A stretch of DNA of 28,641 bases from a virus. Positions 7,750 through 14,273 of the stretch are shown here, piece after piece (position 1 is the first letter of the stretch; the number at the start of each line of letters is the position of its first letter). The notes under the pieces were generated by a model, which was not told the origin of the DNA, did not search any database, and worked only from the letters and a program-made list of their open reading frames with translations. The position numbers and the translations under genes are program-made. Where the stretch lies: IMG/VR virus record IMGVR_UViG_3300025141_000552, positions 1 through 28,641 of that record, one strand, 5' to 3'.

Positions 7750-8814
7750 ATGGCAAAATCAGATTTGCTAAAAGAAGCGATTGCTGATGCTAAAGCGGTT
7801 AAAGAAACTGCATTGGCTAATGCAAAGATTGCGTTACAAGAAGCATTTGCTCCAAGAATCCAAAACATGCTGTCAGCTAAATTATCTGAAGATCTTGCAG
7901 AACAAGATGAAGAAGAAATGGAGCCAGAAGCAGGTATGGATGACATGGGTGATGCTGAAGGAGAAATGGGTATGGATGACATGGGTGATGAAATGGGCCA
8001 AGATGTTGGTGATATTTCAATTGATACTGATGACGATGGCGAAATGGATTTCTACGGAGATATTATGTCAAAAGAAGCACCTGGTGCTGAAATGGAAGAC
8101 GAACCGATGGAAGACGAACCAATGGATGACGCAGCAGCTGACGAAGAATATGGTGAAGCTGGAATGGAAGAAGGCGATTTAGGCTTAGATGAAATTATTG
8201 CTGAATTAGAAAGTGATATGGAACCAGAACCAGAAAATGACCCAGTTTTAGATTCACCCGTAGAAGAATACCCTGAACCTGAAATTGAAGAAGAACTTTA
8301 TCAAAATGAAAGTATCGATGATATAATCAACGAAATTCTTGCAGAAGATGATCAGGATGAAGAAGAAAAAGTTGTTGAAGAAGCACAAGTTAGTGCAGAA
8401 TCTGCAGATGATGATGGGTTAAATTTAGAATTAAAAGAATCTTTAAATGCATTAGAAGACTCATATAAAACTATTCATCATTTAAAATCAGTTATTAATG
8501 AAGTCAATCTTTTAAACGCAAAACTTCTTTACACAAACAAGTTATTCCGCAATTTTGAGTTATCAGAATCGCAAAAAATGAAAGTAATTGAAAACTTTGA
8601 TAGAGCTACAACTACTAGAGAAACGAAATTAGTATTCACAACATTAGCAGAAAGTTTTAATAAACCAGCTAAAAAACGTGTTGTAAAAGAATCTTATGCG
8701 TCTCGTCCTAGTACGTCAACAGCTCCATCTAAAAAGTTTAAAGAAAAAACGCAAATTTTGTCTGAAGGATTTGAACATGCAAATCGTTGGAAAAAATTAG
8801 CAGGATTAATTTAA
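7750..8814 (+). CDS. Prohead core scaffold protein (T4 gp22-like)
   Basis: This is the internal scaffold on which the capsid shell assembles and which the gp21-type protease later degrades. The protein has 354 residues; T4 gp22 is 269. The helical N-terminus (1-50) holds several protease-like sites (LLKE-A, LQE-A). The centre (about 53-215) is extremely acidic and Met/Glu/Asp-rich with internal repeats. The C-terminal helical region (about 225-300) contains YKTIHHLKSVINEVNLLNAK, and the protein ends in RWKKLAGLI, an ending I associate with this scaffold family. It has one of the strongest Shine-Dalgarno sequences of the window (AAGGAG) and lies directly before the capsid gene, the invariant gp22-gp23 arrangement. 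Confidence 0.9.
   Translation: MAKSDLLKEAIADAKAVKETALANAKIALQEAFAPRIQNMLSAKLSEDLAEQDEEEMEPEAGMDDMGDAEGEMGMDDMGDEMGQDVGDISIDTDDDGEMDFYGDIMSKEAPGAEMEDEPMEDEPMDDAAADEEYGEAGMEEGDLGLDEIIAELESDMEPEPENDPVLDSPVEEYPEPEIEEELYQNESIDDIINEILAEDDQDEEEKVVEEAQVSAESADDDGLNLELKESLNALEDSYKTIHHLKSVINEVNLLNAKLLYTNKLFRNFELSESQKMKVIENFDRATTTRETKLVFTTLAESFNKPAKKRVVKESYASRPSTSTAPSKKFKEKTQILSEGFEHANRWKKLAGLI
7933..7990 (+). repeat. 22-bp direct repeat in the scaffold acidic region
   Basis: An identical 22-base unit occurs at 7933-7954 and 7969-7990, encoding GMDDMGD-type segments. A looser GAACC-ATGGA-GAC repeat follows at ~8101-8130. The repeats explain the length excess of the acidic linker and suggest expansion by slippage. 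Confidence 0.75.
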
Positions 8815-8836
8815 TTTAAAAAAAAAGGATAAAAAA

Positions 8837-10480
8837 ATGAGTTTAAGTAACTTATTACAAAGTCCCGACGGATCTCAAAGAAAACAAGCGCTAGCGCATG
8901 TTAATAAATGGGAAAAGACAGGACTTTTAGAAGGTCTCAGATCTGAGACAGAAAGAGCAGGAATGGCTCAGCTTCTTGAAAACCAAGCAAGACAATTGGT
9001 AAAAGAAGCATCACAAACAGGAACAAACACAGGAGCAGAAGAATGGTCTGGTGTAGCACTTCCATTAGTAAGAAGAATCTTTGCTGAATTTGCAGCAAAA
9101 GAATTCGTATCAGTACAACCAATGAATCTTCCTTCGGGTCTAGTATTCTATTTAGATTTTAAATATGGTACAGCTCAAGCAGGATTTACACAAGATCAAT
9201 CAGATCCAGTAGATGCAAACGCACACCCATTTGGTTCTGCAGAATCCGCTGACTCGATGTTTGGTGCTACTAATTTAACTTCAGATCCATCAGGTGGTCT
9301 TTATGGTGCAGGTAGATTTGGTTACTCAATTAATGATGTATCTACAACAACAGTAACAGCTACAACATCATCTATAACATCAGCATCAGTTAATTTTGAT
9401 TCTACATTAACAGATGAATCAGGCTTTTCTGCTAATTATTGTATAATGCAAATCAACACCGGTTCTATTTCAGGATATGATCCAAAAGGTGTTAGAGCAT
9501 TTACTGTATCTTCCGCATCATTTGTTGATACTATATATCATGCATATACTAAACACGAAAGTACAGCTGGTAATGGTAAAATTGATATTGTTGTTAAAAA
9601 AGGTTCAGGTGAATTTATAGATAATTCTACAACAACAGTAAATTATCATAAACAACCGACTGATATTACTAGAGGCGACTTTGAAGATGCTGGAACATCA
9701 TTCTCAAATGGGTATAGCACTGATGTAGATATCCCAGAAGTTAACTTAGAAATGCAGTCTGAAGCAATTGTTGCTAAAACACGTAAATTGAAAGCAGTAT
9801 GGACGCCTGAGTTCGCTCAAGATCTTAATGCTTATCATTCAATAGACGCAGAAGCAGAATTAACTTCAATGCTATCTGAGTATGTATCGATGGAAATTGA
9901 TTTAGAAATACTTGATATGTTAATTTCAGCTGCACCTACTACTGAGTATTGGTCTGCACAAAACAATGAAATTTATAACTCAGCAACAAGTGCATTTGAA
10001 GATGCTACAAGTGGATATTATAATACACAAGGTGGTTGGTTCCAAACATTAGGTACTAAACTGCAAAAAGTATCAAATAAAATTCACCAAAAGACTTTAC
10101 GTGGTGGTGCAAACTTCTTAGTAACATCTCCTGCAGTAGCAACTATCCTAGAATCAATTCCAGGATTTGCAGCAGACACAGATGGAACTAAATTAGAATT
10201 TGCCGCTGGTGTTCAGAAAATTGGTGCAATCAATAATAGATACACTGTATATAAAAATCCATACATGAAAGAGAACATTATATTGATGGGCTTCAGAGGC
10301 TCTCAGTTCCTTGAATGTGGAGCAGTTTATTCACCATATGTTCCGTTAATCATGACTCCATTAGTATACGATCCAGTTAACTTCACTCCAAGAAAAGGTG
10401 TTATGACTAGATATGCTAAGAAAGTTGTTAGACCAGAATTTTATGGTAAAGTATATGTTAAAGGATTAAATACTCTATAG
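8837..10480 (+). CDS. Major capsid protein (T4 gp23-like)
   Basis: This 547-residue protein builds the icosahedral shell; T4 gp23 is 521. The segment WSGVALPLVRRIFAEF (68-83) followed by VSVQPMNLPSGLVFYLDF (~91-108) matches the gp23 core, where VQPMN-P-G is highly conserved. The C-terminal part has YVPLIMTPLVYDP and FTPRKGVMTRYAKKVVRPEFYG, also typical. By alignment with T4, maturation should remove the first 57 residues by cutting VKE-A (55-58). A Thr/Ser-rich stretch at about 165-200 probably forms an inserted loop domain. The upstream AAGGA lies 7-8 bases before the ATG. The gene ends in a terminator, as expected for the most abundant product. Confidence 0.97.
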   Translation: MSLSNLLQSPDGSQRKQALAHVNKWEKTGLLEGLRSETERAGMAQLLENQARQLVKEASQTGTNTGAEEWSGVALPLVRRIFAEFAAKEFVSVQPMNLPSGLVFYLDFKYGTAQAGFTQDQSDPVDANAHPFGSAESADSMFGATNLTSDPSGGLYGAGRFGYSINDVSTTTVTATTSSITSASVNFDSTLTDESGFSANYCIMQINTGSISGYDPKGVRAFTVSSASFVDTIYHAYTKHESTAGNGKIDIVVKKGSGEFIDNSTTTVNYHKQPTDITRGDFEDAGTSFSNGYSTDVDIPEVNLEMQSEAIVAKTRKLKAVWTPEFAQDLNAYHSIDAEAELTSMLSEYVSMEIDLEILDMLISAAPTTEYWSAQNNEIYNSATSAFEDATSGYYNTQGGWFQTLGTKLQKVSNKIHQKTLRGGANFLVTSPAVATILESIPGFAADTDGTKLEFAAGVQKIGAINNRYTVYKNPYMKENIILMGFRGSQFLECGAVYSPYVPLIMTPLVYDPVNFTPRKGVMTRYAKKVVRPEFYGKVYVKGLNTL

Positions 10481-10506
10481 AATTTAATTTTTAATATCAT
10501 AATATT

Positions 10507-10535
10507 AGGGTGGATTTTTTAATTCACCCTTTTTT
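10507..10535 (+). terminator. Rho-independent terminator after major capsid gene
   Basis: The stem AGGGTGGA (10507-10514) / TTCACCCT (10523-10530), with one G-T pair and an 8-base A+T loop, is followed by a T6 run. It ends the scaffold-capsid transcript. Confidence 0.88.
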
Positions 10536-10548
10536 ACTGATTTTTTTG

Positions 10549-10557
10549 ATATTTATA
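10549..10557 (+). promoter_or_regulatory. ATATTTATA motif, candidate late promoter
   Basis: An exact motif lies directly behind the capsid terminator and 16 bases before the next ATG, so a new transcript would begin here. Part of it lies within the longer palindrome GATATTTATATC. Confidence 0.55.
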
Positions 10558-10573
10558 TCAAAAGGAATATTAA

Positions 10574-10801
10574 ATGTCATTTCGAAATATATTTAAAGAT
10601 AAAAATGATGTCAATGAAAAATCTGTTATAGGATTCTTTTCATTTGCAGTAATGGTTATTGTGATAATAGTAGATATAATAACAGGATATACCGGTAAAG
10701 ATTTAGTTATTAATGAATTTATTTATAATTCTTTTGTAATAATTACTTTAGGAAGTTTTGGTATTTCTGGTTTAGAAAAAATTTTTAAGAAAAAAGAATA
10801 A
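10574..10801 (+). CDS. Small two-TM membrane protein (holin-like)
   Basis: This 75-residue protein has an N-terminal charged segment (MSFRNIFKDKNDVNEKS). Two hydrophobic segments follow, at about 18-38 (VIGFFSFAVMVIVIIVDIIT) and 48-68, separated by a short polar loop. It ends in a basic tail (KIFKKKE). Two TMs, small size and a basic C-terminus fit class II holins, and similar short proteins ending GISGLEKIF-like occur in phages. No lysin gene is visible nearby, so the lysis assignment is tentative. AAGGA precedes the ATG by ~8 bases. Confidence 0.65.
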   Translation: MSFRNIFKDKNDVNEKSVIGFFSFAVMVIVIIVDIITGYTGKDLVINEFIYNSFVIITLGSFGISGLEKIFKKKE

Positions 10802-10803
10802 TA

Positions 10804-10948
10804 ATGAAAAAGATATTATCCAACTGTTATATTATTTTATAACGGAAGCCAGCGTGAAAAATATAAAGCAGATTTAATGTTTAATCTCAAAGCAACATAT
10901 AAAGAAATACAAAGAGAGGTTGATGATTTGTTTTTAGACAAATTTTAA
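10804..10948 (+). pseudogene. Small gene interrupted by a +1 shift in an A5 run just after its ATG
   Basis: ATG at 10804 (overlapping the previous stop region as TAATAATG) is followed by AAAAA and reads only 12 codons to a TAA. In the +1 frame an open frame runs from 10808 to the TAA at 10946-10948. It encodes a natural-looking 45-residue sequence (RYYPTVILFYNGSQREKY, later YKEIQREVDDLFLDKF). With one A fewer, the ATG would open a 47-residue protein beginning MKRYYPTV. Without a shift, only a 23-residue product from ATG 10877 is possible. It may be a real frameshift mutation, programmed slippage, or a homopolymer sequencing error. The product is unknown. Confidence 0.5.
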
Positions 10949-10954
10949 TTAAAT

Positions 10955-10963
10955 ATATTTATA
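10955..10963 (+). promoter_or_regulatory. ATATTTATA motif, candidate late promoter
   Basis: An exact motif 13 bases before the next ATG. The overlapping downstream sequence 10964-10971 reads TATAAATA, the T4 late-promoter core, so both orientations are present here. Confidence 0.5.
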
Positions 10964-10976
10964 TATAAATAACATT

Positions 10977-11252
10977 ATGGCAGTCACTCGAAACAAATAT
11001 TCAATGCAAATTCGTATACGATATACAGGACGTCTAGTAGATGTATTAGATCGAATTCGTGCAATACGATTAGTATTAATGGTTCATATAGAAAAAGATT
11101 TAGGAAAGGAACATGAATTAGTAACAATTAAAGTAATGACTCAATATCCTGCGCGCCAAACATTTTTTGCTATACGTAAAATGTGTATCGGAAGAATTGA
11201 AACTCTTAAAGATATGACTCTATTGGAAAGTACTCTTACTAAATTATTCTAA
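10977..11252 (+). CDS. Small basic hypothetical protein
   Basis: This 91-residue protein is Arg/Lys-rich. The alternation IRIRYTGRLVDVLDRIRAIR, then VLMVHIEKDLG, VTIKVMTQYP and a helix at FFAIRKMCIGRIETL suggests a compact ferredoxin-like beta-alpha-beta fold; this is read from the pattern only. It lies between the capsid unit and the neck genes, where T4 relatives often keep small connector or assembly proteins. No Shine-Dalgarno sequence is visible. I do not recognise the family. Confidence 0.65.
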   Translation: MAVTRNKYSMQIRIRYTGRLVDVLDRIRAIRLVLMVHIEKDLGKEHELVTIKVMTQYPARQTFFAIRKMCIGRIETLKDMTLLESTLTKLF

Positions 11253-11260
11253 CATACTTG

Positions 11261-11269
11261 ATATTTATA
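11261..11269 (+). promoter_or_regulatory. ATATTTATA motif, candidate late promoter for neck genes
   Basis: An exact motif 18 bases before the ATG of the gp13-like gene, in a 35-base gap. Confidence 0.55.
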
Positions 11270-11287
11270 TTAAAATAAGGTTTACTT

Positions 11288-12511
11288 ATGGATTATAGCG
11301 AAAATAAACCAGTTTGGCCAGGCAGTTCATCATTTTCTGCTGGTAAAACACCTTTTGGTTTCTTTGATGATGATACTATATTTCAGGACCATGCAGATAA
11401 ATTTGCAAAATATGCTGCACAACATATTGGTTATCCTATTATGGATATTGAATTACAAGATATAAATTTCTATACTGCATTTGAAGCAGCTGTGATTGAA
11501 TATTCAAATCAAGTTAATCAAGTTAATATTGTTAATAATTTAGTAAATACAATCGGAATACAGACAGGATCAGATTTTATGAATGATTCTGGATTTACTG
11601 GTACTGTTGTTGGTAATTCATTTGGATATATAACTAAATTATCAAAAGCATATGGTACAGAAGCAGAGTCAGGCGGATATACTAAATGGTATTCTGCATC
11701 AATTGATGTTATTCCCGGACAACAAACATATAATCTTAAATCAGCTGCGGAAAATGCATTAGGAACTACATTATCTACGTCTAATGGAATTGAAGTAAGG
11801 AGAGTATTACATAATGCACCTCCAGCTCTAATAAGATATTTTGATCCATTTGTTGGAACTGGTTTAGGTTCGCAACAATTATTAGATGCATTTGATTTTG
11901 GAGGGTTTTCTCCATCAGTTAATTTTATGTTAATGCCATTACATGCAGATTTATTAAGAATACAAACTATAGAATTTAATGACAGAATAAGAAAATCACA
12001 TTATACATTTGATATACATGGAGATGATATACGATTATATCCAGTTCCTACTGTATCCGGATCAAATATGGAACCATTTTTTAAAAATGTCTGGTTTGAA
12101 TTTATGCTCGAAGAAGATAAAGCAAATGACGCAGTTTTATTTGGTAACACTGCATTAACAAAGGGAGCTATATCTGATGCATCAAATATACCATATACAT
12201 ATCAACAATATAATACAATTAATGATATGGGTCGTGCGTGGATAATTAGATATGGTTCTGCATTAGCAAAAGAGATGTTAGGCCGAGTAAGAAGTAAATA
12301 TTCATCTGTACCTATCCCTAATGGAGAAGTAACATTAGATGGGAGTGATTTAGTTTCTCAAGGCCAAACTGAAAAAGAATCGCTTATAACACAACTTCGT
12401 GAATTCTTAGAAAAAATGACTAAAGAACAAATGTTAACAAGACAAAATACAGAAGCAACACAAATAAATGAAATGATGGCTAAAATACCACTTCGTTTAT
12501 ATGTTGGATAA
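11288..12511 (+). CDS. Neck protein (T4 gp13-like)
   Basis: This 407-residue protein has an N-terminal domain containing AAQHIGYPIMDIELQDINFY (44-63) and AFEAAVIEYSNQVNQV, a pattern I associate with gp13-type neck proteins of T4 relatives. Further signs are the beta segments IDVIPGQQTYNL and the DIHGDDIRLYPVP stretch. The C-terminus is helical and charged (EKESLITQLREFLEKMTKEQ). T4 gp13 (309 residues) seals the filled head with gp14. This protein starts a tight three-gene run with the gp14- and gp15-like genes (gaps of 8 and -1 bases), supporting a connector role. AAGG lies ~9 bases before the ATG. Confidence 0.75.
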   Translation: MDYSENKPVWPGSSSFSAGKTPFGFFDDDTIFQDHADKFAKYAAQHIGYPIMDIELQDINFYTAFEAAVIEYSNQVNQVNIVNNLVNTIGIQTGSDFMNDSGFTGTVVGNSFGYITKLSKAYGTEAESGGYTKWYSASIDVIPGQQTYNLKSAAENALGTTLSTSNGIEVRRVLHNAPPALIRYFDPFVGTGLGSQQLLDAFDFGGFSPSVNFMLMPLHADLLRIQTIEFNDRIRKSHYTFDIHGDDIRLYPVPTVSGSNMEPFFKNVWFEFMLEEDKANDAVLFGNTALTKGAISDASNIPYTYQQYNTINDMGRAWIIRYGSALAKEMLGRVRSKYSSVPIPNGEVTLDGSDLVSQGQTEKESLITQLREFLEKMTKEQMLTRQNTEATQINEMMAKIPLRLYVG

Positions 12512-12519
12512 GGAAAATT

Positions 12520-13041
12520 ATGGCACTTTTTGGAGGAAAACGAGATGCGAGATTTATAGCAGCTATTAACTCCGAACTGATTAATTCCATAATTGATATA
12601 GAAATTGAATTCTTTAAACTTATTGTAGAACAAAGTAATTCAAATATATATGGCGAGTCTGAAAATAAAACATATTATAATTCTATATTAATTCCATGTG
12701 TCGTTACAAAAGATGATAAAACTGCAAATATGGATGATTACGGTCATACATATACTCGATCAGCTACATTTGCAATTGCAAGAGATTTATTGGAAAAAGC
12801 TGGATTTTATCCCGAAATAGGAGATATCGTTGCATGGGATAATGAATATTATGAATTAGATAATATAGACGCAAATCAATATTTTACTGGTAAAAATCCA
12901 GATACATGGCCAAATGGATCAGAACATGGATATAGTGTATCTGTTGTATGTAATGCACATGTTACAAGACAAACACCACAAGGTATAATAGACATTAGAA
13001 CAGGCGGAAATACAAATTCTCCTGCATATAAAGGATTCTAA
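12520..13041 (+). CDS. Neck protein (T4 gp14-like)
   Basis: This 173-residue protein opens with an N-terminal helix (FIAAINSELINSIIDIEIEFFKLIVE). A beta-rich body follows with NIYGESENKTYYNSILIPC and the GDIVAWDNEYYELDNIDANQYF segment, typical of small connector proteins that form the neck ring. It is shorter than T4 gp14 (256). Assignment rests on position between gp13- and gp15-like genes and on the general pattern, not on a catalytic motif. The stop overlaps the next start (TAATG). AAGGA lies ~7 bases upstream of the ATG. Confidence 0.65.
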   Translation: MALFGGKRDARFIAAINSELINSIIDIEIEFFKLIVEQSNSNIYGESENKTYYNSILIPCVVTKDDKTANMDDYGHTYTRSATFAIARDLLEKAGFYPEIGDIVAWDNEYYELDNIDANQYFTGKNPDTWPNGSEHGYSVSVVCNAHVTRQTPQGIIDIRTGGNTNSPAYKGF

Positions 13042-13913
13042 TGGCTAGATTAAATCGAAATAATATAGATCGCAAAACTAATAAACCTAATCCTAAAAAA
13101 ACAGAAGGATTATTAAATGATCAGTTATTAAATCGAGCTGATCAAGTACGGCGTGATGATGATGTAATTCGATCACCAAAACGATCGTTATATGATATTG
13201 ATTATGCAATGAAATGGTATATCGAAAACGAAATTCAGCCGCAAGTAACCGCAAATAAAAATTTAATTCCAGTTCCTGTAATATATTCAAGTGGAGAAAA
13301 ATGGGATAATGTAAGAAGATTAGGATATATACGAGATGAAAAAGGAATGTTACAATCTCCACTTATTATGTTAAAAAGAAATTCAGCAACAGAACGAGAT
13401 AATCATCTAGATGTAAATCGACCACATGTAGATAATCGATTAATTTATCGATCTAAATATAATGAACGTAATAGATATGAAGATGAATTATTTCCTATAC
13501 CTATTAATAAAAAAGCTAATTCAAAAAAAATATATGTAGTTGATATTCCAAAATATGTTGATATTGAATATGATATGATGTTATGGTGTGATTTTACAAC
13601 TCAATTAAATGATTTAGTAGATCAAATTTTACCATATAGTAGATTTGCTTGGGGAAATGAAGGAAATAAATTTACGACAATGTTAGGAGCAATAAGTTTT
13701 GAAACAGTAAATACTGCAGGTGAAGATAGATTAGTTAGAGCTACTATTCCATTAACCGTACAAGGAACATTATTATCAGCACAAGAAACTAGAATTGAAA
13801 CAGTTAAAAAAATGTATTCAGTAAAAAAAGTATCATATGATACAACATTAAATAATGAAACTATAACACCATCCACATCTGGTAGTGTTAATAGCCAAAA
13901 TGTTTTAGAATAA
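13041..13913 (+). CDS. Tail completion / sheath-stabilising protein (T4 gp15-like)
   Basis: This 290-residue protein is close to T4 gp15 (272). The basic, Asn-rich N-terminus is followed by SLYDIDYAMKWYIENEIQPQ, an intermediate domain with PLIMLKRNS, and a C-terminal part with VDIEYDMMLWCDFTTQLNDL (~175-194), QILPYSRFAWG and an ATIPLTVQGTLL strand. T4 gp15 caps the end of the tail and joins it to the neck. Location directly before the sheath module and after two neck proteins agrees. Family assignment is moderate; the order of genes is the main support. Confidence 0.7.
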   Translation: MARLNRNNIDRKTNKPNPKKTEGLLNDQLLNRADQVRRDDDVIRSPKRSLYDIDYAMKWYIENEIQPQVTANKNLIPVPVIYSSGEKWDNVRRLGYIRDEKGMLQSPLIMLKRNSATERDNHLDVNRPHVDNRLIYRSKYNERNRYEDELFPIPINKKANSKKIYVVDIPKYVDIEYDMMLWCDFTTQLNDLVDQILPYSRFAWGNEGNKFTTMLGAISFETVNTAGEDRLVRATIPLTVQGTLLSAQETRIETVKKMYSVKKVSYDTTLNNETITPSTSGSVNSQNVLE

Positions 13914-13950
13914 ATTTTGATATTTAATATTTTTTATATATAATATTTTT

Positions 13951-14217
13951 ATGAAACAGAAATTAGATAAATCTCATATAGATTCTATTCAAGACTTGAG
14001 ACAGAATTTTGCAGATAACGCAAATTCTATAGGAAATATAACTATAGAGCGAGAATTTTTAAAAATACAATTAGAAGATTTAGAACATGAATCTAAAAAG
14101 TATTTACAAGAATTTAAAGATTTAAAACAAAAAGAAGAGTCACTATTTGCTGAATTAAAAGAACGATACGGCGATGGACAAATTAACATTGGAGAAGGAA
14201 CATTTGATCCTTCGTGA
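13951..14217 (+). CDS. Small coiled-coil protein before the sheath gene
   Basis: This 88-residue protein is almost entirely a Leu/Glu/Lys-rich helix (about 30-72, FLKIQLEDLEHESKKYLQEF and following), predicted coiled coil. It ends in ERYGDGQINIGEGTFDPS, a glycine-rich closing motif (YG-G-INI--G) I have seen in small phage proteins of unknown role. It lies alone between the gp15-like and sheath genes, with an ATATTTAAT near-match at 13920 and no Shine-Dalgarno sequence. It may be a structural or assembly factor; no function is proposed. Confidence 0.65.
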   Translation: MKQKLDKSHIDSIQDLRQNFADNANSIGNITIEREFLKIQLEDLEHESKKYLQEFKDLKQKEESLFAELKERYGDGQINIGEGTFDPS

Positions 14218-14235
14218 TTTTACGTATGTTATAAC

Positions 14236-14244
14236 ATATTTATA
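14236..14244 (+). promoter_or_regulatory. ATATTTATA motif, candidate late promoter for tail sheath
   Basis: An exact motif 29 bases before the sheath ATG. It overlaps TATAAATA at 14241-14248, so the T4-type orientation is also present. Confidence 0.5.
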
Positions 14245-14273
14245 AATAAAGAAATATATATAGGAGTATCATA

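Noticed and set aside
7716-7982. Minus-strand open frame across the start of the scaffold gene, plus other minus-strand frames throughout
   Set aside because: They are Ser/Leu-rich mirror images of well supported + strand genes, have no promoter or RBS, and the gene order leaves no room for them.
7781-8182. Met/Trp/Lys-rich frame inside the scaffold gene
   Set aside because: It is a shifted reading of the repetitive acidic codons; its composition is not protein-like and the gp22 frame explains the region.
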